In this document: positions 1 to 12,000 of the stretch, piece after piece
How positions within the stretch are numbered: the first letter of the stretch is position 1
How the letters are laid out: each line of letters starts with the position of its first letter
From: an uncultured Collinsella sp.
Lineage (GTDB): Bacteria > Actinomycetota > Coriobacteriia > Coriobacteriales > Coriobacteriaceae
Length of the DNA stretch: 64,000 nucleotides
Assembly: GCA_958415525.1 (NCBI GenBank)
Contig: CATYZE010000002.1
Location: 78,895-142,894, forward strand
Reading direction: 5' to 3'
Made by a program: the position numbers and the translations under genes
Notes under the pieces: model-generated
What the model was told of the DNA's origin: nothing
Database searches by the model: none
The model's input: only the letters and a program-made list of their open reading frames with translations

Positions 1-3000
1 CTCGACAAGGTCGTTGGTCTCAGTTCGATTCCTGAGAACGCTTATAATGCCTGCAGCGCTCTGACCGATACCGGTCTGGGCGGGAACACATCCATCACAT
101 CAATCGGCGTTAATGCGTTCAAAAACTGCTCTCGCCTTGCGACGACGGGACTCGAGAACAATACGACGATCAAGACGCTCCGCGAAGGTTGTTTCTCCGG
201 GACCAATATGAGCGGCGGGCTGACGCTGCCCCTTTATTCCAAGATCGAGGAACTGCCGAGTCGTGCGTTCTATGGCTCTAAGCTCGAAACCGTGTACCTT
301 GGATGCGACCATGTGGTGCTCATTAATTCCACCACGTTCCCCAAGCAAAACATGACTGTCATGGTCCCTGCCAAGATGGTTTCGCAATACGCAAGCGGTC
401 GCCCCAAAGAGGTTTGGGAGAGTTGCAATGGCAGCCTGCCCGTCCCCGTGGGCAAGATGCTTCAAAAGATTACGGTCTCGCGTGATCCCGACAAGATGGC
501 CTATCGGCAGGGTGACACCATTTCGCTCGAGGGCATGAGCGTCACATTTCAATATCCTCATTCGACGATGGATAGCGACTACGAAGCGCTCATAAAGGAA
601 GAACTCGGCGAATACCTTACGGCGACCCCCTGCGATGGTGATGTCTTCGACGAGTCGATGGACGGAGAACCTATACAGCTCGTGTACGACGATGGCTACA
701 CGCGCCTTGTCGCGTACAGCAAGGGCAACCTGCAGCAGGCAGCCTACGAGTATGCCAAGCTCATGCCCAACTACTATCTGTATCCGTGCGACGCAAACGG
801 AAATCTTACGGTAGAAATCGATGGAAACAACCCGCGCGAGAACTCTGTCGATGGTCGAATGGTAACGAATTTGATTGTCGATTACGGGGTTGATGAAGTC
901 GACGCACAGCTCTGCGCCGACTCTACCAATCTGCGCTCAGTGCGCTTTGAGAATAGCTCCATTTCCAAAATCGGATTGCACGCCTTCTATAACTGCCCGA
1001 ATCTCACCGATATCAGCCTTTCCGGTATGACCATCGGCACCATCGGAAAAGAGGCGTTCTATGGCTGCGAGTCGCTTGCGAGCCTGAACATTAGCGAGAC
1101 TACTACCATTGGCTCGATGGGCTATGCCGCGTTTGCCGACAGTGGGCTGGTGTCCACGGGGCTCGACAAGGTTGTCGGCCTCACATCGATTCCCGACAGC
1201 GCCTACGAAGGCTGCAAGGCTCTGACCGATACCGGCCTGGACAAGAATACCTCCATTACATCGATTGGCGTTTGCGCGTTCAGGTTCTGCTCGAACCTTG
1301 CTACCACCGGGCTCGAGAGCAACATAACGGTCGAAACGCTTGGCCACACCTGCTTCTACGGCACCGACTTGAACGGCGGGCTGACGCTGCCATATAACTC
1401 CAAGATCGAGGAGTTGCCGGAAAAGGCGTTTTATAGCACCAACCTCGAGACCGTGTTCTTTGGGTGCAACCATGCGGTGCTCATTAATACCGACACGTTC
1501 CCCAAGCGCAACATGACCGTCATGGTCCCCGCAAAGATGATTCCAAAGTACAGCAAGGGAGAGCCCAAGGCTGTTTGGGAGAGGTGCAACGGCTGCCTGC
1601 CAGTCCCGGTGGGCAAGGTGCTCGAGAACGTTGAGATCTCATGCGACCCCAACAACATGACCTATGAGCCGGGGGACACCATTTCGCTCGAGGGCATGAG
1701 CGTCGAGCTCGATTACCCGCATTCGGTATCGATTTGGAACTACGAAGCCCTCATAAAGGAAGAACTGGGTGAGTACCTAACGGCAACTCCCTGTGACGGC
1801 GACGTCTTCGACGAGTCGATGGACGGACAACCCGTAAAGCTCGTGTATGACGACGGCTATTCACATTTTGAAACCCAGACCAAGGGCACGCTACAGCTTA
1901 AGAATCCTGAGCCGACGTCGTTCCAGATCTCCTATGCCCAAACGATCGATAAAGGCGAACGCAAACTGATGGACGGCGTTGAGCTGCCCGATGTTTCCGG
2001 CGCGACGACGATCGATGCGGGCGCCGAGGTCACGCTCGATGCTGGTGCTTTGGGGATGTTCAACGACAACCTTACCTTTAAGGGCTGGTATGACACCGAG
2101 TCCGGCAAGTACATCTCCAAGGAAGCGGTTTGCACGTTTACGCCAGATAAGGACCTGTTCCTGGAGGCGCGCTTTAAGCTCAAGGACTATGCGGTGCATG
2201 TCAACGATGCACAGGCGACCGATTCGTCACAGGACTATGCGCACCTGAGCGTTACCGCTCAAAACTGCTATCGCAATGCCGACGAGACGGTTGAGGTTTC
2301 CGCCGCCACGGATAACGCCCTGTTCCTGGGCTGGTATCTGGGTGAGGGCGATGATGCCTACGCCGTGAGCGATCAGCTCGACTTTACCTATACGGTGAAC
2401 GAGGCGGACGCGACTGTGTCCGAGGATAAGAGCGACTCCAAGATCGAGATCACGCCGCGATACTGCGCTCCGCAGGCGAGCGTTGTGCTGAGCGTGGACG
2501 GAGTCGATGAGAACGGTCAGCCGCTCGGACAGTTCCTTTCCACCGGTCTGTATGGCATCGGGTCGCGCGTAACGGTCGTGGCGGTCCCGACGCCCGGCTA
2601 TGTGTTTGACTATGCGACCGACGCCCTCGGCAATGTTGTCTTTACCGGCGACGATGGCCCTTCCTATACGTTTGTGCTCGAAGGGGATGTGCAGTACACC
2701 GCACACTTCCGTGAGGCGACGGACCCGGCCGAGTCGCTTGCTGCTCTGAAGGCCGCGCTCATCGCCGCGATCACGGCTGCGGCCGTCCTCGCAACCATGT
2801 ATGGCTTGGGCGAGATCGTCGACCCCATCGCGGCCGACGCGGTGATCGAGATCGGCATGGCGGATAACATCGAGGATGTGGCCGCGGTCGGCACCAAGGT
2901 GCTCAAGGAGATTAAGGACATCATCGACGACCACAAGAAGCCCAAGCCTCATGGCGACCATAAGATCGAAATTATTGCCACCGCGCAGCCCGAGGTGGGC

Positions 3001-6000
3001 GGTGTCGTTACCGGCGGCGGTATCCACTATGAGGGGACGGTCGCCACGCTCGAGGCTGTCGCAAATCCCGGCTATCGCTTCGTATGTTGGAAAGAGAACG
3101 GCGTCGAGGTCTCGACATCTCCTCTCAAGACGATGACCATCACGGACCTGACGCCCGAGGTCGTAAAGATGACGGCCGTTTTCGAGAAAAAAGTCGAGGT
3201 CACGGCAGTCGCCGAGGCCGATGGCATTCAAGCCGATTTTTCGACAGGCTGCACCGCAAGCCCCGTGACGCAGAGCATTACGCGTGGCGATGAGGCGATG
3301 GTCACCGCGAGCGAGGGGCCCGACTATGCCTTTGTGGGATGGTTTGAGGACGGCATCGAGGTCTCGCCCGAGCGTATGTATATCTTCAAGGCCGAAGTCG
3401 ATCGGCATCTGGTCGCGCGCTTCCGCAAGGCGGATAAGACCATTCTGGTGAATACCGATCCATACGACAGCGCCGAGGTGCTGTGCGATGGCGTGCCGGT
3501 CGTGGACGGCAAGATCCGTGCGAAGGATGGGGATATCCTCACGTTTACGGTGCGGCCCAAGGTGCGCCCCGACAATCCGGAGAAGACCTATCGGTTTGTG
3601 GAATGGCGCGAAACCGATGCTCAGGGCGTCACGATTGCCAACAAGCAGGAGGTTTGCGAATACCGCGTGAACGGCAACGCGCGGATCGAGGCCGTAATGG
3701 ACGGCAGGGATACGCATACCGTGCGAGCCGAGGCCGACCCGCTCGAGGGTGGCACCGTAACGCTCAAGCGCGGAGAGACTGCCGGCATGGTCCTCGAGGT
3801 TCCTGAGGGCGAGCGCGTGACCGCCGAGGCCACGCCATCCGAGGGCTACATCTTTGACGGCTGGTATCTGAGCAACGGCGGCTCGGATGCTACGTCGACG
3901 CTGGTTTCGAGCGAGCGTTTGTATACCTTTGAACCAATTACCGACTGCGTGATCCAAGCGAAGTTTACGCGCGCCTGCAAGGTAGACGTGGTCGTTGAGC
4001 CGGCCGCGGCCATGGCGGGCAAATATATGGTGCACGGCGAGGGCTACTGCATGAAGGGCGAGCCTGCCACGCTGAGCATAGAGCTCACGGCCGAGGCGAG
4101 CAAACAATTTACCTTTAAGGGCTGGTACGACGCCAAGACGGACCTGCTTTTGGGCACCGACCCCAGCTACCTCGAGTTCTATCCCGAGGACGTGGAATGC
4201 ACCGTGCGTGCGGTGTTTGAGGAAAACACGTATACCGTGACCGCGAAGGCAAAAAAGACCTTTGTGGAGCGCGGTACGGTTGAGATCGAGGGGCATCCGG
4301 GGGCGTCTTCTGTTACCTGCGGATACGGCGATACGGTGTTACTCAAGGCGAAGGCCAACGACGGCTACCGCTTTGACCATTGGAAGGACAGCTCCGGTAA
4401 GGAGTACGACTCTGCCGAGCTGGTCGTTAAGGTCACCAAGAGCGATACCTATACCGCGATCTTTACCGACTCAAAACCCGAGGTCATGGTCACGGCCGAT
4501 TCGTGGCTCGGCGGTACCGTGACGTGTAATGGGACCGTGGTGAAGCCTACGACCGATACGTTCAAATTAGGGGAGACCCTTCATCTGACGGCTAAGGCCC
4601 ATCCTGGTTTCTTGTTCTGGGGTTGGTACGTCAATGGGCACCTGAAGAGCCTTAAGCACGAGACCTCGTTGGTTGCCAAAGCTCGTGGCAAAACCGGGCA
4701 CTGCGTTATTACCGCAGCCTTTGTGCCGATCGATACCGTCTGCGTGCCCCTCGCCGATCCTGCGGAGGGTGGCACCGTCAAGGCGAGCCGAATTCTTGCC
4801 GACCGCGGCGCGGAGGTTGCCCTGAAGGCGACGCCCAATCCCGGTTATGTCTTTACTGGTTGGTATACGGCCGACGGCTCGTTTGAGTCTGCCGATGCGG
4901 AGTTCACCTGCCACCAGGAGCGCAGCCATGTGCACGTCGCTCGCTTTATGGCGAAAAGCTATGAAGTCGACGCCACGACGGTAGTCGATTCCGGCACCGG
5001 TTCGCTGGTCGAATCGAGCGTCGCCGGCTGGGTCGAGGGCACAGGTACCGTCGAGGCGGGGCATGCCGCCACGCTGACGGCGCATGCGCTTTCGGGCTAT
5101 GCGTTTGAGTATTGGGCCGATGCCTCGGGCGCCGTGGTAAGCCGCGACACCACCTATCACGTGGTGCCGACGTCTGACACGACGCTTCAGGCCGTGTTCT
5201 CGGCAAAACAATATACGGTGGACGTCTCGTGTGAAGAGAGCATGGGCACGGTCGAGGGCGCGGGGGCGTATGCCGCTGGACAGGTCGCAACCGTGCGTGC
5301 GGTCGCCGCCGAGGATACGGCTTTTGTGGGCTGGTTCCGTAACGGCACATGCGTGAGCTCCAAGAAAACCTATCGATTTACCGTGCGTGAGGATACGTCG
5401 CTCTATGCCGTCTTTGCGTCGGGTTCGTATGTCGTGCATACCGTTGCTTCGCCTGCCGAGGGCGGAGCCGTGAGCGGCTTTGGTGGCTATGAGGCTGGCG
5501 ACCGCGCAACGCTTCGTGCGATCGCCAACACCGGGTATTCGTTTGCGGGTTGGACGGACGACAAGGGCGAGACAGTCAGCGAGAACGCCGACTATACCGT
5601 TAAGGTCGCGGGTGACGCCACCTATACGGCGACCTTTACGCCTAAGTCCTATCAGGTCGTTTTGAGCGCGAGTGACGATAGCGTTAGCACCCTGAGCGGC
5701 GAGGGCTCCTATCAATTCGGTGATACGGTCGAACTCAACGCTACGCCTATGGGTACCAAGCGATTTGCCGGTTGGTATGTCCTGGATGCCGAGGGCAACA
5801 AGTTGCTGCTGAGCTGCGACGCCCATTGCTGGGTTAAGCTCGACAAGGATATGGTCGAGGGGCTCGAGGACGATACGTTGGAGCTCCAGGCCGTGTTTGC
5901 CGATCCGTACGAGGTGACCGTTACGGGCGAGGTCGTGGTGAAGGACAAGGCTTCGAACAGGGGCTGCCGTGTTACGGGCAGCGGTGGCTTTGCCGTGGGC

Positions 6001-9000
6001 GACCAGGTGGAACTGTCCGCTGTTGCCGGTATGGGCTATCGCTTTGTGGGCTGGAGCACCGATAAGGAGGGCACCTCGATTGTCGAGACCGCGACGACCC
6101 TCGATGTGACCGCCACGCAAGACATAACGTACTACGCGCAGTTCGAATCCGATGGACAGGTGACCATTACCGTCACTGGCTCGTCCATCTTCCGCGGTAC
6201 GGCCCTTCTGATCGACGGCATTCCTGCCGGCAGCAGGTCCTACGACAGGGGCGACATGTTTATGGCCATCGCGATTCCGTGGAAGAAGTACCACTTCTCG
6301 CATTGGGTCGACGATGCGGGTGTCACGGTGAGCTACAGCGCGTTCTATATCGGTACCGCAAAGGAGAATAGGCAGCTTACGGCCGTGTTCTACGAGACGG
6401 GCTGCGATGTTCAGGTCGCTACGTATCCTAAGGATGCTGGCTTTTCGATGGTAGCGCTCGGTACGGGTGGCTCCTACCACTCCGCGGCGATTATGTTTAC
6501 CGTGCCGCATAAGGGTTGGAAGTTTAAATACTGGGTCGATGAGAACGGCATGCCCGTTGGCTTTACGCCGGTCATTAACCGCGTGGTGTTTGGCAACCGA
6601 ACCTTTACGGCCGTTTATGAACGGGCGACGATGTCGGTGACGGCGGTTGATCCGCGTCAGGGCGGACACGTCGAGGGTTCCTCCGAGGACGAATCTCTGG
6701 GCTATGCCGTGACCAACGAAGTCGAGAACGGTGAGTCCACGACCCTGACTGCCGTTCCCGATGCGGGGTATGTGTTCGATGGGTGGTATGCGCGCAATGA
6801 CGACGGGTCGTTGGGCGATGAGCCGCTGAGCACGGATGCAGTTTGGACGTTTGTCCCCGAGGACAATATGACCGTCGAGGCGCGCTTTGCGGAGGCGCCT
6901 AAGTACAAGGTGACGGCCCGAGCGGTCAACGGATCGGTTGATCTGGAGTCTGCTTTGGTCGCTACGGATGGCAAGGTGACGCTTTCGGCGACGCCCGATG
7001 AGGGCTGCTATCTGACGCGCGTGACCGTTGCCGAAGAGGCCGGTGATGACGGTTCGGCCGGCAATGCCTATGACCTTGATATTTCTGGCTACAAGGGTGG
7101 GGCGTACGAGGTCACACTGAGTGGCGTGAGTGCTCCGCAGCAGGTCACGTTTGAATTCGCAAAGGCTGCGACTCCGGAGGTGCTTGCTCAGCCGCAGGAT
7201 GCGAGTGCTTACGAGGGCGATCCGGTTGAACTTTCGGTTGCCGCCGAGGCGGGGCGCAACGTTCGCGTCCATGCGGCCGTGTCTTCTGGATCCGCTGCAG
7301 ACGTCAAGCTGAGCTACCAGTGGTATCGCGTGCCCGCCGATGGCGGCAAGGCAGAGCCGCTTAAGGGCCAGACGGGGGAGACTCTTTCGATCACCCAGCT
7401 CGACAGCGACGGCGAAGGCGAGCACTTCTGCCGCATTACGCAGAACTACCTGGGCACGGTGACAAAGACGGATACCGAACATGCGAAGGTATCCATCGTG
7501 CCGCGAGAAGCACTTGTGTTTAACGGGCGCGTGCTGCCGGTGGCGACCACTCACGATGAGTACCGCGTCGTGATTGCGGGCGCTACGGGCGGCAAGGCAC
7601 CGTATGCGTACAACTTGGATGATGTTGAGGTTCCTGAGGGCATGCAGCTAACGCTGGCAGATGACGGATCGGGCGCCTTGGTGCTCTCGGGCGTGCCTGC
7701 GGCTACGGGTGTGCATAGCTTCAAGATTAGGTGTACCGATGACCTGGGTAATAAGCGCGTAGCGCATTTTGTGCTGCTCGTGAAGGCGAAGAAAGCCCCG
7801 CTTGCATTTGAGGGCCAGACCTTTACCTACAATGCGACGGCGCAGGCCCCGGAGCTTTCGGGCGTGCCCGAGGGTTGCGAGGACGATGTCGAACTAACGT
7901 ATGCCGGCGCGGGCGATACGCATTACTCGTCGGATCAGGCGCCGGTGGATGCCGGCACGTATCGTGCGGTGGTGACGCTCGACGCCAAGGGATATGTCGG
8001 TAATGCCTCCTGTGACTTCACGATCGAGAAGGCCCCGGTCGATATTTCGATCGAGACGGCTGATGTGACATACGATGGCGCACGACACGGTGCGGCGGTT
8101 GCGGTTGCCGGTCTTGATACGTCTGCCTATTCCGTTGCCTATCGCGGTATAGATGGAACGTCCTATGGTCCGACGGCGCTGGAGCCGTGCGACAGTGGCA
8201 ACTATCGCGTTACGGTTAAGGCGACTGACCCCAACTATCAGGGTAAAAAGTCCGCCGAGTTCTCGATTACAAAGGCAAGCCAGGTCATTACGGGAACGAC
8301 GAGCTATTCGGGTGTGTACGGTGGAGACCCCATTGTGTTTAACAACGTTGCCCAGACTCCCGTGAGCTTTGAGCTGGTTGATTCCGATGACGATGCGAGC
8401 CCGGTTTCGATTAAGGGACGCTGCGCGACGGTGAAGGCCGCCGGTGCGGCACGTGTTGTCGCCCATGCCAAGGCGTCTCGAAACTATCTTGCCGCCGAGG
8501 ACGTCGAGTTGACGGTTTCCGTTGCGCCTGCCCAGTTGCTGGTGGAGGTCGACGATGCCGAGCGCTTTGAGGGCCAAGAAAATCCCGAGTTTACTTCCAG
8601 CTTGGTGTGCCGTTGCGACACCTCGGACGTTAAGGTTACGTACTTCTGCTCGGCGAATAAGAAATCGCCGGCGGGTGAGTACCAGATCGACGCGGCGGTC
8701 GCCAATCCGAACTTTGATGTCGCGGTCGACCCCGGCACGCTGACGGTCAAGAAGAAGCCCGAGCATTACAAGGTGACGGCGAAGGCAGTCAACGGTTCGG
8801 TCGACAATGCTTTGGTTTCGGTTGTTGAGGGCGGGGACGCGATCCTCTCGGCGGCACCCGACGAGGGCTGCTACCTCGAGCGCGTGACGGTCGCGCAGGC
8901 CGGCTCGGGTGCGACCGTTGACCTCGACATTTCTGATTACAAGGGCGGGGCGTACGATGTCACGCTGAACGATGTCACCGCATCGCAGGAGGTCACGTTC

Positions 9001-12000
9001 GAGTTTGCGAAGGCGGACGCTCCGCGTGTGATCGCGCAGCCGCTGGACGTGAGCGTCCATGAGGGCGATACCGTCGCGCTCTCGGTTGCGGCCGAGGCAG
9101 GCAAGAACGTCGCCGACCATGTGGCCTCGTCCATGGGTTCTGCTGCCAAGATTGAGCTTTCATACCAGTGGTTCCGCATGGTGAATGGCAAGGCCGTGGT
9201 GCTCGATGGCGAGACGGGGGAGACGCTCTCGCTCGCGGACCTCGATGACGAGCAGGCCGGCGAGTATTTCTGCCGCATCACTCAACGCTACCTTGGCACT
9301 GAGAAGCAGGCGGACAGTGATTGTGCTTCCGTCTCCATCGTGCCGTGGAACACCCTTGTGTTTAACGGCGACCTGCTGCCGGCAGCGAGCGCCCACAGCA
9401 CGTACTTCGCGACGATTGCCGGGGCCGCGGGCGGCAAGGCTCCGTACGAGTACGCATGGGATGAGACGAAACTCCCCGACGGGCTCAAGCTCTCCCGTAC
9501 TTCGGGCGGCCTGACGCTCTCGGGCGTTCCGTCCAAGACGGGCGTTTCCGCCTTCGATATCACGTGCACGGATGCTCGTGGCGAGGCCATGACCGCCCGC
9601 TTTGCGCTCGTTGTCCAGGCAAAGCACGTAAAGCTATCGTTTACGGATGGCGACTTTACCTTTAATGGCGCGTCGCAGGCGCCCGAAGTTTCCGGTGCTC
9701 CCAAGGTCTGCAAGGGCGACCTTAGGGTCTGGTACCTCGGTACCGGAAGCACGCAATATTCCTCGACGGAGGCCCCGACCGATGCCGGCACATACCGCGC
9801 TGTCGCCATGCTGCGCAGCCACGGCTACATCGGTGCCGCTGCCTGCGAGTTCGAGATCGCTCCGGCAAAGCTCAAGGTGAAGGTTGACGACGCCGAGCGC
9901 TTCGAGGGGGAGGCGAACCCAGCGTTTACCTCGAGCCTGGAGAGTGCGGTTGACACTTCGGGTGTGAAGGTCGAGTACTCCTGCGATGCCGATGAGAGCT
10001 CTCCTGCTGGCAAGTACCAGATTGGCGCGACGGTCTCCGACCCGAACTTCGATGTCGAGGTCGTGCCCGGAACGCTGACGGTGAAAAAGAAGCAGGATCC
10101 CGTCGATCCCGGCCCGGTGGTTCCGGACCCGGACAATCCGGATAGCCCTGATCCGGACAACCCGGATCCCGATCAGCCTGATCCTAGTCCCAACCCCGAC
10201 CCGGATAATCCGGATCCCGATAATCCCGATCCGGATCCCAAGCCCGATAACCCGGACAAGCCCGAGCGCTTTGAGGTGACGGCAAAGGCGGTCAACGGTT
10301 CGGTCGACAACGTTTCCGTTACCGTTGATGCCGGCGGCGACGTGACGCTCTCGGCGATGCCCGACGAGGGCTGCTTCCTCGAGCGGGTGACGGTCACAGA
10401 AGCCGGCTCGGACAAGGCCATCGATCTCGATATCTCCGACTATGAGGGCGGAGCGTACGAGGTCACGGTGAGTGACGTCACCGCGTCGCACGAGATTACG
10501 TTCGAGTTCGCGAAAGCGGACGCTCCGAAGGTGATCGTGCAGCCACAGGACGCGAGTGCCCACGAGGGCGATGCTGTTGTGCTCTCGGTTGCTGCCGAGG
10601 CGGGCAAGGGCGTCCTCGACCACGCGTCCTCGTCCACGGGTTCCGCCGCCGATGTCGAACTTTCCTATCAGTGGTTCCACATGGTGGGCGGCGAGGCCGT
10701 GGCGCTCGAGGGCGAGACGGGGGAGACGTTCCTCATCGAGGGCCTCGATGACGATTGCGCCGGCGAGTATTTCTGCCGCGTCACCCAGCGCTACCTTGGT
10801 ACCGAGACGCAGGTGGAAAGCGATCGTGCCGTCGTTTCCGTTGTGCCCCGGGATGCCCTTGTGTTCAACGGCGGTCTGCTGCCGGTCGCACGTGCGCATA
10901 GCACGTATCGCGCGACGATTTCGGGTGCCGCAGGTGGCGAAGCTCCGTATAAGTACACGTGGGACGACGCTAAGCTCCCCGACGGGTTTAAACTTACCCA
11001 CACAGCGGGCGGTCTGACGCTCTCGGGCACCCCGTCCAAGGCCGGAGTGTCTACCTTTGACATCACGTGCAAGGACGCTCAGGGTAAGACCGTGACCGCG
11101 CACTTCGTTCTGGTCGTTCAGGCGAAGCGGGTCGAGCTTGCATTTGAGGGCGGCAACTTCGTCTATAGCGGTGATGCTCAAGCGCCCAAGGTCACGGGGG
11201 TTCCCAAGGCCTGCGAGGGTGACCTGAGGGCCAGATATTACGGGACGGGCGGCACACACTATTCGTCGAGTGAGGCCCCGACCGATGCCGGCACGTATCG
11301 CGCTGTTGCCACGCTGCGAAGCAACGGGTATGTCGGCGCCGCCTCGCGCAAGTTCAAGATTGCGCCGGCGAAGCTCAAGGTAAAGGTCGACGATGTTGAA
11401 CGCTTCGAGGGAGAGATGAATCCCACCTTTACCTCAAGCCTAAAGAGCTCGGTCGATACCTCGGGCGTGAAGGTCGAGTACTCCTGCGACGCCGACGAAA
11501 GCTCGCCGGCGGGCGAGTACCAGATCGGGGCGACGGTCACCGACCCGAACTTCGATGTCACGGTTGAGCCCGGTACGCTGACGGTGAAGAAGATGCAGGA
11601 GCCTGTCGACCCGGACCCGGTGGTTCCCGATCCGGACAAGCCCTATGGACCCGATCCGGACAAGCCGGACCCGGACCGGCCTGACCCGGACCAGCCGGAC
11701 AAGCCCGAGCCCGACCAGCCTGACCCGGGCAGGCCCGAGCCCGGCAACCCGAGTAAGCCGGAGCCGGAAAAGCCCGGAACGCCCGATTCCGACCAGCCGG
11801 ATTCAAAGGATCCGACAAAACCCGGTAGTTCGGATGACTCCGCAGTCGATAAGGCAAAGGCATCGGGCGCGGAAAACTCCGGCAAGAAGGAGTCTTCCAA
11901 GTCGAGCGCTCAGCAGCTCGCTGACACGGGCGATCGTGCACCATTGGCCGTCGCCGTCGCTGCGGGCGCCGTTGCGCTTGTCGCGCTGGGACTCGAGCTG

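Noticed and set aside
2227..4296. Long minus-strand frame opposite the adhesin, and a similar one at 4567-7554
   Set aside because: Composition is Arg/His/Gly-rich with no recognisable domain, no ribosome site, and full overlap with a clearly coding plus strand; an antisense artefact of high GC.
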